Source of the DNA: Platanthera guangdongensis
Lineage: Eukaryota; Streptophyta; Magnoliopsida; Asparagales; Orchidaceae
DNA length: 64,000 nucleotides
Assembly (NCBI GenBank): GCA_039583875.1
Contig: CM077152.1
Location: 16,665,059 to 16,729,058, forward strand
Reading direction: 5' to 3'
In this document: piece after piece, positions 34,541 through 45,542 of the stretch
Numbering within the stretch: position 1 is the stretch's first letter
Layout: each line of letters begins with the position of its first letter
Notes under the pieces: generated by a model
Seen by the model: the letters and a program-made list of their open reading frames with translations, nothing else
Database searches by the model: none
What the model was told of the DNA's origin: nothing
Program-made: the position numbers and the translations under genes

Positions 34541-35543
34541 TTCTCAAGATATTTTTTCTACGGTCTCGCTCTCCACTCTCGTCCGCTCTCTCCGTTTTGT
34601 GATTTTCTCTGCGCCGCGCTGAATCGTGAGGAAGGAATCAGAAATTCCCCGTCGCTCTTGCGTTGATCTCTCGCGTTTTCGTTCGTCGCTGATAGAAGGA
34701 AGTTTGGCGCTGCTCCGGCTGATTTCACGTTCTTCGCCCCCCTAAATCTTATCTGCAAGGAGATCGCGGCAAGCCGTTGCGCTCGATTTCATGAGTCGCT
34801 GAAAAGGGGAAGACGCATATCGGAAAGGCTTTCCTGTTCAGGTCTGAGATCGTCGTCGTCTAGGTCTGAGATCTAGATCGTCGTCGGAAAGCTGTAAAAC
34901 TGCCCGTCGCTCTCTCGATCGGAGATCTCGCCATACCTGCTGGCTGTTGGAGGTGTTCCTCTGCTTGTCCGATCTAGAGCAACCGCTGCATCTTGGCATC
35001 AAGGACACCTGTTGCCGATCAGAGAAGTTGAAAGATCTGCGTTGGTGTTGCCTTTGAGGAAAGTTTCCAGATCTGTTCTTTTATTTGGTGCTTTTTCCTG
35101 TTTGCAAATCCAGATCCGGCTCTTGTTACTGTGCAAATCCAGAGGAGTTGCAGGATCTTGCCTTCTTCTCATCAGATCTGGACTATTCTTGGTGGCCTTC
35201 ATCCAAGGAGGATCTCCCTAGCCGATCTACTTATTGCAGATCTCCCTAGCCAATCCACTTATTGCAGAACAAGAAAGGATCTCCCTTTGGATTCTTAGAT
35301 CAACACAAGGAGGATCTCAATATTACTGTTTTCAAGCCCAAGAAATCAATATTTGGGAATTCCAACCCGTGTTACTGTGTTTTGTGCATAAGAGGAGTTA
35401 TTGTTGCTTGGATCTAGTCTTCGGCGACCGCATTCAACAGAAGAAGAGCAAAATAATTTTTGGATTGGATCCGAAGACATCGTCTCCGCACGGATCAGGT
35501 GACCTTGTTCTAAAATTTTTTATTTCTGTTTAAATCTAGAAAT
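34541..35543 (+). other. Untranslated leader of the family A element
   Basis: About 1 kb between the 5' LTR and the gag ATG, rich in GATCTG and GATCTCC words. ORFs here have no domain. No canonical primer-binding site adjoins the LTR. Confidence 0.7.
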
Positions 35544-36929
35544 ATGTCGAAGAAAAGCGCGCTCGACACCATAAAACTACAATCGTTCGACGCCTCCGAC
35601 TTTCTCAGTTGGAAAATTCCAGTCCAACTAAGAATAAATGAACTCGAGATCTTCTATACTGTTCAGAGCGATTTTGCTTCCACCGTCGAGGACGTGGACG
35701 AGTATCAGTGGAACAAGGATGAGGATTTCTGCAGGGATTACTTGTTGAATTCCCTGAATCTCCGGCTCGCGTTGACCTACCACGCTTACAAATCTGCAAA
35801 GGAGATATGAGATCGACTGAATGCACATTTCCAGAAGGAGGAAGGATTGTCAAAGTCGCTCATTTGAAAAAAGTTCTTCAACTTCAGATTCAAATCGAAC
35901 GTGCCTATCACTTCTCAACTCTTGGAGCTGGTCAATCTGCGTTAGAAGCTGGATGATGATCATTCGAAGATGGACGACATTCTCTTTGTGTACATGATCC
36001 TGAGTAAAATGCCTCCTGAGTGGCTCTTCTTCAAGACCGAGATGCACCGATTGAAAGAGAAGATCAGTTTGGACGAACTCAAAAGGTTCATACATATTGA
36101 GGACCAAAACATTGCTGGGAAAAGCTTGGAGCAGGTTGCGCAGCCCTCACAGGCTGTCAACTTCGTTTCACGTCCTAGTAAGCCTTCTCGGAAGCCCCCG
36201 ACACCTAAGGGTGATACTCCAGCACCGTTGGCGGTCAAAAAACCTTCTCTCAAAAGGAAGAAGGGCAAGTGCCAAAACTGCGGCAAATGGGGTCACTGGG
36301 CCGCTGAATGCAGGGGTTCGAAGAAGCTAAAGGAGGATGCCCCACAAAATGTGGCACACATGGTGGTCGACAACTCCGATCCTAAGTCCTTCATGGCTAT
36401 GATTGAGAGTAGTCACCGCAGTACGTCTTCTGAGTGGTGGCTGGACAATGGTGCTACCTGTCACGTCACAAATGACAGGAGTCTCCTTTCTAAGGTGACA
36501 GCGGTCAAGGACATAATCGAAAATTGCAATGGAGGAGCGACCGATGTTACTCATGCTGTGACTGCAGAGCTAGTGCTCTCTTCAGGTAAAACTTTAATTT
36601 TACAACATGTTAAAGTAGTTCCTAATTTAACTAAGAATTTGATTTCTATGAGTTTGCTTGATAAAGCTGGAATGTCTTTCACAACCGTGAACGGTAGAAT
36701 GACATTAACTGTTAATTCTCACTATTTTGGTTGCGCTTACCTGATCAATGATATGTATAGACTTAACCTAGATAACGAGTGCATAAATCAAGTGCGTTCA
36801 ACTCTGATTGATCCAAAGTTATTACACAATAGACTTGGACATATCCACTATAAGAAAATGCGAGATTTAGCTAAAAGTCAAAACATTCCATTAGATATTT
36901 CTATTCAATTTGATAGGTGTGAGGTTTGA
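35544..36929 (+). pseudogene. Family A gag, protease and pre-integrase
   Basis: Gag begins MSKKSALDTIKLQSFDASDF and carries the UBN2-type gag blocks (LFVYMILSKMPPEWLFFKTE, ISLDELKRFIHIEDQN). Next come a CCHC knuckle CQNCGKWGHWAAEC, the protease site WWLDNGATCHVTND and the pre-integrase block LLHNRLGHIHYKKMRDLAKS. The protease triad reads DNG where DSG or DTG is expected. Stops at 35808 and near 35865 and a break near 35940 interrupt gag. The last stop is at 36927. Confidence 0.93.
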
Positions 36930-37880
36930 GCCCAGACTAAGATCACTAGAAACCCATACAAGACAGTTTCTAGGAGCACACAACTTTTGGAGTTGATACA
37001 TTCCGACCTCTATGAGTTTCGTAGTCACGCCAGTAGAGGGGGAAGGAAGTATCTAATTACATTCATCGACGATTTTTCTAGATATTGTCATGTTTACCTA
37101 TTGAAATCGAAAGATGAGACATTCGAGACCTTTAAGATCTTCAAATATCGGGTAGAAAATCAATTAAATCTTAAGATTAAGAGACTTAGAAGTGATCGAG
37201 GAGGAGAGTACACTACAACTGAGTTTAAGGACTTTTGTGCCTCTAAGGGTATAATCCTAGAAACCACAGCTCCTTACTCACCCTAGTCGAATGGTGTTGC
37301 TGAGCGTAAGAATAGAACTTTAACAGAAATATTGAACTCTATGCTCCTCACAGCTGGCATGCCTAATTCTTTTTGGGGGGAAGCAGTCCTAACTACAAAT
37401 CACATTCTAAATCGAGTACCTCACTCAAAGCTCAACTCTACTCCGTATAAGTTGTAGCATGACCATCCTTGTAGATATGACACTCTAAAGATTTTGGGTT
37501 GTATCGCTTATGTAAGGATACAAGACCTTAAGAGACTAAAGGTGGGACCTAGAATAACGACCTGCGTTTTTCTAGGTAGTGCAGAAGATATCGCAGCTGA
37601 CATGTTTCGGGATCTATCCACTAATACAGTGATAGAGTCGGGAGATGCTATTTTCTTTGAACATAAATTTATCAAAGATCATGACTTGACCGTCTCCGGG
37701 TCTACTGACATGATTTCAGAATCTACTGTAGAACATGAAGTTGGCCCCTCTGGCACTGCTCCCCAACCTCTAGAGGTGGAACCTGTTCCTCTTAGAGTAT
37801 CTACAAGAGACAGAATCCCTAAGGATTTTGGTGAGAATTTTGTCACCTACCACTTAGAGGATGATCCATTCTCCTATTAG
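36930..37880 (+). pseudogene. Family A integrase
   Basis: Core blocks: LLELIHSDLYEF, YLITFIDDFSRYCHVYLLKS, LRSDRGGEYTTTEFKDFC, then GVAERKNRTLTEI, FWGEAVLTTNHILNRVP and LGCIAYVRIQD. The D, D and E of the catalytic triad are present in the translated blocks. In-frame stops fall after TAPYSP (37285) and near 37456. The tail (SESTVEHEVGPSGTAP, HLEDDPFSY) is the linker to RT. Confidence 0.92.
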
Positions 37881-39398
37881 GAAGCAATGCGATCTAGAGA
37901 TGCGTTAATGTGGGCAGAAGCCATCGATGATGAGATGAACTCGCTGCTACAAAACAACACTTGACATCTAGTTGACCTGCCTAAAGGAGCTAAAGTCTTA
38001 GGATGCAAGTGGGTACTGAAGAAGAAATTGCACAGTGATGAGTCTATAGCCAGATATAAAGCACGTCTAGTAGCCAAGGGTTATAAACAACAGGGGAATT
38101 GACTATTTTGACGTCTATTCACCTGTGTGTCACCTATCCACTATTAGGATTCTTCTTGTCATAGCTTCTATAGAGAACTTTATAGTTCATCAGATGGATG
38201 CAAAAACAACCTTCTTAAATGGAGAGCTTGATAAAGAGATCTACATGACATAACCTGAAGGTTATTTACATAAGGATATAAGAGACAAAGTGTGCAAGCT
38301 CTATAAATCGATCTTTGGGCTTAAACAAGCACCTAAGATGTGGCACATTAAATTTGATCAAGTGGTAAAGAGCGTTGGATTTCAGTCTAGTCTCTCAGAC
38401 AAGTGCCTCTACTACCGCTCGATGACAAATCATACAGTCATCATATGCCTATATGTGGATGACATGTTGATTCTGGGATCTGATCTTGCCGCAGTGAGGG
38501 ATATTAAATCCGCTCCCGCAAAAGCATTTGACATGAAGGACCTTGGTCCCGTAGATACCCTACTAGGTATGAAAGTTAGAGTAGACAAGGGATGTGTCAC
38601 TCTAAGTCAAGCTCATTACATTGAGCAGATCCTCACTACCTGAGGTTATAAAGACTGTCGGCCTGTTGAAACACCAATCGATCCAAATGTCAAGTTGAGT
38701 CCGAATGAAGGGACCAATATTGATCAAGTAAAGTACTCAAGATCATTGGAAGTCTCATGTATGTCACAAGTTGCACTAGACCAGACATTGCTTTCTCGGT
38801 AAGCATGCTGAGTCGATTTACAAGTAGTCCAGGCAAAGAGCATTGAGATGCCTTAGATCGGCTGATGAGGTATCTGAAAGGTACTAAAGACCACGCTCTG
38901 TGCTACACTAGTTACCCTCCTACGTTGGAAGGATACTCTGATGCCTCCTGGTGTTCAGAAGTTGGGAACAACAAGTCCATTAGTAGATTTATTTTCACTT
39001 TGGGTGGCGCTGCAGTCACTTGGAAATACAAAAGACAGACTTGTATAGCTTTGTCGTCTATGGAAGCTGAGTTGTTTGCCTTAGCCTCAGCTGTCGAAGA
39101 GGCAGATTGGATCAGAAATTTGATTCTAGACATTCCCTTGTCCAGACTTCAAGTCAATTCTTTGAGCCTGTATTGTGATAATCAAACAACAGTTCAAGTC
39201 GTGAAGAATGTTCTTTTTAATACTAAAAGGCGACATGTAAGACTGAGACACGCTCTACTGAATTATCTGAAAGAACAAGACATTATCACATTAAACGATG
39301 TGCGATCGAAGGATAATCTGGCTGATCCACTGACGAAAGGTATGCCTAAAGACCGATCAATCAAAACAGTTGGGGAAATGAGAGTCAAGGCGATTTAA
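37881..39398 (+). pseudogene. Family A reverse transcriptase and RNase H
   Basis: RT blocks: HLVDLPKGAKVLGCKWVLKK, ARYKARLVAKGYKQQ, LYKSIFGLKQAPKMWH and the catalytic YVDDMLILGSDL, then DTLLGMKVRVDKG. RNase H: MRYLKGTKDHALCY, DASWCSEVGNNKS, SSMEAELFALASAVEEADWI, LYCDNQTTVQVVKN and SKDNLADPLTKGMPKDRS. Stops lie near 37878, 37960 and 38641 and a frameshift near 38095. The RNase H frame (38865-39398) is open. Confidence 0.93.
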
Positions 39399-40317
39399 GT
39401 TCAGCCTTAGTTCAAGGATAGACGATTTAGTTCAGCCTTAGTACTAATGTTTTGATTTTTCCACTTTCCTTTGTCAAAACAAGCGTGTTGTGCTCCGCTG
39501 ATGTTCAGGGTTGCTGAGTACGAATCTGGTGAGTTGTTTCATTCCACATTTGATGTTAACAACTTCCACTGGGTTCGTCTTCCTTATCTAGGAGGAGAGT
39601 GTTATTCCAAATTTGATAACACAATCTGACTAGGTTTGACTCTTCTTCTGTTTATTGGTTCCATTCCACATTTGATGAGTTCCAATTGACTTTAAAAAAA
39701 CAATAATCATGACATTCCACATAGGAATACATATACAGCTGCTGTGTCCAGAAGTCCATGACATCGTTTCTTTGAAAACAGATAATGGATTCTGAGGTAG
39801 AAACAAAAATACTCTACACATGCTTCCTCATATTGTACTACGTTCATATAAGTAGAACTAGATACTTGTACATTTTCCAAGGTTGAATTCATTCTAAATG
39901 AACTTCTCTGTTGGAAATTACAGGAGCTGCTGCTGATGGAGGAGCACTTGCCGGTTGGGATCCAGATGAGGATGACCTACTAGACACTGATTTCTAGAGT
40001 ATAATTTGGTTTTTTCTGCTTAGAGCACTGTTTAGCTCTCCTTTCTTTCACTTGTCTTGTTTGGACTTTCTTGCTCTTTAGTTGGTCATGAGACACTTGG
40101 TATTCTGGTACCTGTGCTGTGATTGTACTTTTGACTTTGTTATGATGCTGCTGAGATTTTTTGTTTATTCTTATGCATGCATACAACTGCTTTTCTTAAC
40201 GTCCAATATGTTTTGACAAGTGTGATGGACACGGTTGTGAGTGCTTCATGTTCGGTTGAACACTTCACACACCACCCTTTTTCCGACGTCGGGTTTACCG
40301 CGGACATAGGAGGAAAT
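39399..40317 (+). other. Family A 3' spacer with repeated palindromic words
   Basis: About 0.9 kb between the RNase H stop and the 3' LTR. Words of the form ATTCCACATTTGATG recur near 39540, 39602 and 39660; one lies in the imperfect palindrome TGTTATTCC...GATAACA. A short acidic frame lies at 39923-39997. A purine tract (AGGAGGAAAT) precedes the LTR. Confidence 0.7.
39923..39997 (+). other. Possible acidic mini-exon downstream of family A pol
   Basis: After an acceptor-like TTACAG the frame reads 24 codons (GAAADGGALAGWDPDEDD, then LLDTDF) and stops. The ending LLDTDF is conserved as LLDADF in the minus-strand copy near 47560, though that copy has a 29-nt deletion. The GGA..DP core is visible at about 32350. 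Coding is speculative. Confidence 0.3.
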
Positions 40318-40481
40318 TGTTAGAATATTTAGTTATATGTCCGCACATGTCAGGACCGACTCGGAACAACCTAATGGATTACGTGTCACTAGAGTGTAAC
40401 GGCTCTACGCTGGAGATACTATATAAGGTCATTCCACACCGATGAGCCTTAGTGGACTATCTTGAGCGGAGCCATCTAACA
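40318..40481 (+). repeat. 3' LTR, family A copia
   Basis: 164 bp, same length as the 5' LTR, preceded by the purine tract AGGAGGAAAT and followed by GTCAT. Confidence 0.93.
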
Positions 40482-40907
40482 GTCATGAACACAGACGTTA
40501 GCCGGTTACGAATCGTTATTCATTTGGTGTGGCATTTTTGGTCGATGAGTTTGAACCAAAAACACTACCGTCATGAATTATGAGTTTAACATAACGATGA
40601 GTATGACAGCAACCAAGAAAAATAATAGTTTTTGAACATTGATGAGATTCCCCTTAGATTTTTTCCGAGTTGATCAAGTAGGACTTCAGTCAAAATTTTC
40701 AAGCAATGCAACCCACTAGGCATGCCGCGCACGAGTGCCGCGCCGCTCGAAGGATATATTTTCACCCAACAAGGGGAAACAAACCGAGCAAGACGCACGC
40801 GCACAAGCGAACCGCGCCCCCGCATATATAGTCGCGCGCGACACGCAGGTTAAGCCCACACATATTCGCACGCATCGCCCCCGCGTGGTACACAAGTTAC
40901 GCCTGTT

Positions 40908-40985
40908 AGATATATTGTACATTATGAGTGACCGTGTTAGCTTAGATTCACCGATCGGGTGTTGGGATCACCCTCCTGATAACTT
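40908..40985 (+). repeat. Direct repeat, partner at 42218-42297
   Basis: Both copies read TTAGATAT.TTGTA.ATTATGAGTGA.CGTGTTAGCTTA followed by GGGTGTT.GGATCAC. They are 1.3 kb apart and are probably parts of one LTR family. Confidence 0.75.
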
Positions 40986-41991
40986 CTCAAATGAAGTTAT
41001 CTAAGCCTACGTTTTCTACTTCTTTGCATATTGAAACTAATAGTAAACGAGTTTAAATGATTAAAAATATGATTAATATAGATTTATGGTATATTATATT
41101 AATTTGGTTATATTTCATGTTTTTCATGCAAGAACCGTCAAAGAAATCAACTCTAAGAAGCAAAGCTGGATACTCAATTTTTGCCCAAGACAGTTGTTGC
41201 AACATCCAGTTTTCGATGTTACAGTAATGACGAGATCTGAAATTTAAATTTCAAATTTAAATTACCGCCACTTTCAAATATGAAAGGATGTGTCCCTTTC
41301 AAGGAGGACTGACGTTTTTAAAGTAAAAACCAACAAGAAAAGGATAGAGAGAAGAGATCTATTGGAGATTAGAGAAGGAAGGTAAACTATCTTCTTCCCC
41401 AAGGAAAAAATTAGGGTTTTGGCGCACCGGCAAGAAGAAAGAAGTTTTTTGATCGAGATTCGTGAGAGAAATTCTGCAGTATTTAACCTTTCATCATCAT
41501 GTCCAGTAAGATCCTTCTTATTGTGTGGTGTGTTTCTCCAATCGCTATGAACTAAACTTTAATTTTAAGCCGTGTATGTTGAGAGTAATTTGCATGTTGT
41601 GATGTGGTAATTTAATTTTCTTCTCTTTGATGAATGTTTAGAAAACTATCTTTGTTGGATCTATATTTTTAATCTATGGAATATTGGATCAAGTATCTTT
41701 CTTCTAGATAACGTGACAAAATTCGAGAGAGGAGTTATGCTATCTTAGTGTTGAATCTATATTACACGTTTATCCATTGTCATTTTATTTTTCCAGACTT
41801 ATTTGTTATGTAGTAGCACATTTATATTTTTTGGATGATTTATGTTACTATTTAAAACTCATGTTTATATTTTATTTTAAACTGTGCTAACTCTTATGTA
41901 AATGTGTAAAATCGGAAACCTGTTTTTTAATACTCTACACTTTGTGCACTTCGAAACGTACACGTTATTTGTCACAAATATATGAGAAGAT

Positions 41992-42216
41992 TGTTAGTGT
42001 ATATTTGGATGAATAACGAGTTCAGAGGCATAATAGGTCAGTGCGGACACGTGTAGATCCGATACCCGTAGAAACTCCTTGGATTTACTTATTTATACCC
42101 ACCTAGGGGCAACGGGTAGGTGATTCCAATTTGATCACCACTCGGATGCTTCGAGCGACATTAACATTATCTACTGCACAAACTCTCGGTGTATGATCCC
42201 CGTGAGTTTGTGGGGG
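41992..42216 (+). repeat. LTR fragment of copia family E
   Basis: TGTTAGTGTATATTTGGATG after ATATGAGAAGAT, matching 18350. TTTATACCCACC near 42092 is TATA-like. Only one LTR is seen and no coding region survives. Confidence 0.55.
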
Positions 42217-42737
42217 TATTAGATATGTTGTATATTATGAGTGATCGTGTTAGCTTAAAGTCACCCCGGGTGTTAGGATCACTCTCTCTTATCATGTATA
42301 TGTATTACCTTTGTTAACTGTGAATATACAAAAATTCATTAATCCTATCAATGCCCACACGTAACTGCGCGCAACTCGCCCAGGCATAGATGCACGCTAG
42401 CATGCGCGCCCACTTGAGAGCCCTAGCGTGCGCCTCCCTTGAGCGCGCGCAGCCGCAAATATTGCAACTACAACCAAGACAAAAAATAAAATTTAAACAT
42501 AAAATTGAATGAGGTTTCATAGGTGAGATTGGGTGTTCACAGCGGACCCAAAATCTCAAACTACCCTCAGATTTTCAGAGAGATGCAAATGACACAAATC
42601 TATAAATACATGTATGTGAATTCCATCGGTTTTGAGATTATAATTCATGGCTGAAGTTTAAGAAATTGTTATAGAGGCCAGGATCCCGGTATCTCCACTG
42701 ACTAGCATGTTTAGTATCTACCTGACAGTGAAGCTTG

Positions 42738-42746
42738 TTATAAAAA
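42738..42746 (+). promoter_or_regulatory. TATA box candidate of NAC gene 2
   Basis: TTATAAAAAG lies just under 100 bp upstream of the ATG at 42835. A CTT repeat (42808-42827) sits between them in the probable leader. Confidence 0.55.
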
Positions 42747-42807
42747 GACCTCATTTTGGTCCTCCATAGCATCGCCAAACTGCTCCATCCATCCCTTCAG
42801 TAATTCC

Positions 42808-42827
42808 TCTTCTTCTTCTTCTTCTTC
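42808..42827 (+). repeat. CTT microsatellite in the 5' leader of NAC gene 2
   Basis: Run of CTT trinucleotides just before the ATG. A shorter CTTCTT run occurs at the same place in NAC gene 1. Confidence 0.85.
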
Positions 42828-42834
42828 ATCCGGC

Positions 42835-43946
42835 ATGGAAAGAGCTAGGGTTCTCAACTCTCAGTTCCCTCCCGGGTTCAGATTTCATCCCACAGACCAA
42901 GAACTGATTAATCATTACCTGATGAGGAAGGTGACGGCTTCTTTACCCCCGGATTGGACTATAATTGCCGACATCGAGCTCTACAAGCACAATCCATGGG
43001 ATCTTCCTGGTGATTGTTAATTTCTCTCCATCTTTTTTATTATTAAAAAATCATTAATTAATTGTTTTGGAGTCTTATGGGGCTTGGAATTGTTGTTCTG
43101 TTTCAGACAAGGCTCTGTTCGGCCGTGGGGAATGGTTCTTCTTCAGCCCCAGGGATCGCAAGTACCCCAACGGGGTGCGGCCAAATCGGGCGACGACGGC
43201 GGGCTACTGGAAAGCTACCGGCACCGACAAGCCTATAATGTCCGCCGGCAGCGTCCAGTGCATTGGCGTAAAGAAGGCCCTCGTCTTCTACAGGGGAAAG
43301 CCTCCCAAGGGGATAAAAACTGAATGGGTTATGCAGGAATACCGCCTCCTGGATTCCATGACACAGCCAAAATCCCAAAATCATCCTGCATCTATGCGAG
43401 TGAGCTTCAATTTCTTTGTCCTTTAATTTGTTTTTGGAGATCAAACATTTTCATTGAATAATTAATGAAACAAATCTGGTGCAGTTGGATGATTGGGTTC
43501 TCTGCCGAGTTCGGCAAAAAGGAAAATACGAGGCGGCGCAGGACACCGCCACGTCCATGTGCAATATAAAAGCGTCCGTCGTGAAGGAAGCGGCGGCGGC
43601 GAAGGAGAGGTGCAGCTCAGGCGAGTGGAGCGAACATCTCAGCTACTTCGCCGAGTCAATACTGGAGGACGGGGAGAATAGTGGGGAGGACTCGAGCTCC
43701 GGCCTGATGTGGTACTCCTCCGATCATCTTGGCGGCCGCGGAGGATACACGGAGGTGGAGCAGAAGCAGCCGCCGCTCGAGGAAGAGGATGCTTCGGCGA
43801 TCCGAACGAGCAAGAGGAAGCAATCGTGTGGGGTATTAGAGGAGCTTTTGATGCTGCAGCCAGGAAAGAAGATGCAGTGCGGGGCAGAAACGGCGGCGAC
43901 GGCGGTGTACGATGATGACGGTGTATTCCAGCCGTACTTCCTTTGA
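42835..43946 (+). CDS. NAC-domain transcription factor, copy 2 (three exons)
   Basis: Predicted exons are 42835-43009, 43107-43399 and 43485-43946, giving 309 residues. Introns are short (97 and 85 bp), GT...AG, in the same positions and phases as copy 1. The NAC domain occupies about residues 11-165: [81 protein letters not shown], then LDDWVLCRV. The C-terminus is acidic, with [15 protein letters not shown] and a terminal VFQPYFL, and is unlike copy 1. Function as a nuclear transcriptional regulator follows from the family; target genes are unknown. QEYRL replaces the common HEYRL. Exon 2 is exactly 293 bp, as in copy 1, supporting common descent. It could belong to the NAP/NAC2-like clade. 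Confidence 0.95.
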
Positions 43947-45014
43947 TTTATAAGGAATAATTCGCATCGGTGGTTTTTTTTCTGCGCAAATCTCACTCTT
44001 CCCGCTTCCCTGGTGTTGATCTCCCGTTTAACTCACCCGCCCCGGCCTCACTATCACACCACCTCTCCCTTCGCGGTTGGTTGCATTTCTGATAAGGACG
44101 TCCGGATTTTGAAGGTGCCACGTTGATTCTCCGTGATTTGAACAGCATTCTCTTCATTTTTGATTCTGATCTAATTTTTTGTTTTGGATCATTTGGATAT
44201 TATTTTATTTTCGTGTTGTAATTAGATAATGGTGCTGGATGATTGATTTCTACCTCTTATGTCTTTTTGTAGTGTTATGAAGAGGGTAAAACATAAGTGT
44301 AATTTGTTTAATAAATAAGTTGACTCTTTTGTGGTGTCAATTTTTTTTCATTTATGTCAATATTGGAATCAAGCTTAAAACTTTAAAAATATATACAGAC
44401 ATGTTTCACGATTAGTTCTGATAAATCGGGTTTTTGAATTTTGTAGGTGTTGTTTGGTTGATAAAAGTTTTAAATTTTTTACAGTTTTCATTGAAGTGAT
44501 GTGCTGTTACCATATATTAATGTCATAATTTGGTGTTTTATTTTATAAACGTGTTATTTTGTCGAACTGTTGCGTTGAACTTCTCATGATTTCAATTTCG
44601 TTAATTTCAAAATGATTCCAAATTTGTTCATTTCAATTGAACTCTTTTCGTGATTGTTTAGAAAGGATCCTCAAAGAGAGATCTTTATTATTCAATGGAT
44701 AAAAAAGCGTGTAAGCTAGAATCTTGTATGAAATTTTTTTATAAAAATTTAAAAATATATGAGACATATTAATCCAGATTAAGAGATTTCTCTCAATCTT
44801 AAAAGGATCTTCATTTCAATATCTCAAATGATCCTCCACTCTCATTTAAAAAATAGATTATTAATATCAAAGCATGTTGAGAAGCTCATGTAATCATTAA
44901 ACTGCATTCATTTAATTTTTAATTGGATGAATAGATTATAAAACTTGCATTCGAAATTTATGTATAATAATAATTGAAAATAATAATTTAAGGTCGTCTC
45001 CCTATTACTCTCAT
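43947..45014. other. 3' flank of NAC gene 2
   Basis: AT-rich. The first 200-300 bp likely hold the 3' untranslated region. No further gene, repeat end or RNA was recognised. Confidence 0.5.
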
Positions 45015-45470
45015 TTATATACAATCCAATGCCGAAATATCAGTGTATAAGTTTTTCATCTTCAAGAAAAAACATGAAATGAACAGATCATCTTGAGTGG
45101 TTTTTGCCAGCTTATTCTCCAAAAATTGTAGCTGAATTATATTCTTCTTATTAAACATGTCATTCAAGGTCATCTAGATTTCAGTTGCTGATGTACATCC
45201 AATGATGTGGTCAAACAACTTCGGTGAGATTGTCCGCTTAAGAGTAAACTCTACTTTCACATTTGTCTTCCTCCATGGTCTCACCGCTTCAGCATTTCCG
45301 GTAGCAGTAGTGACCTCTTGTCCGTCATCTCCACCGACAACCTCCCAAATGTCCTCGCTAATTAGATAGCTCTCCATGCACGACTGCCACTTCTTGAAAT
45401 TGATCTGCGTCAGGAGCTCAATTCCAACAGCTCTTGCATAACCGGCTTCCATTGCTTAAAACTGAATTAC
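45015..45470 (-). pseudogene. Copia family D gag, N-terminal part
   Basis: Minus-strand frame MEAGYARAVGIELLTQINF, then KKWQSCMESYLISEDIWEVV, VEFTLKRTISPKLFDHIIG and TSATEI, a stop, then DMFNKKN and FLKMKNLYTDIS. It matches the plus-strand gag at 23994-24814. The gag is truncated at about 45015, with no zinc knuckle or pol. Confidence 0.88.
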
Positions 45471-45542
45471 TTGAGCTGTATGATGGAATAACAAACTTCT
45501 GAGTTGATCAACTGCTTACTCATCAACATCCCTCTAATACCA

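Larger units (their letters stand above)
34377..40481 (+). mobile_element. Structurally complete Ty1/copia element, family A (6.1 kb)
   Basis: Two 164-bp LTRs (34377-34540 and 40318-40481) start TGTTAGAA and end CATCTAACA. They are flanked by a perfect 5-bp duplication, GTCAT, at 34372-34376 and 40482-40486. Gene order is gag, protease, integrase, RT, RNase H, which is the copia order. By eye the LTRs differ at about ten positions, so the insertion is not recent. All coding parts have stops. Other copies of the family: 30093-32904 (plus) and 47065-50264 (minus). Confidence 0.93.
40482..42737. other. LTR-derived intergenic DNA upstream of NAC gene 2
   Basis: No protein domain. A roughly 75-bp block with ATTATGAGTGACCGTGTTAGC occurs at 40908-40985 and again at 42218-42297. 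A family E LTR start (TGTTAGTGTATATTTGG) lies at 41992, preceded by sequence like that before 18350. A short ORF-rich GC tract around 40730-40900 and 42330-42440 has no recognised function. Confidence 0.55.
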
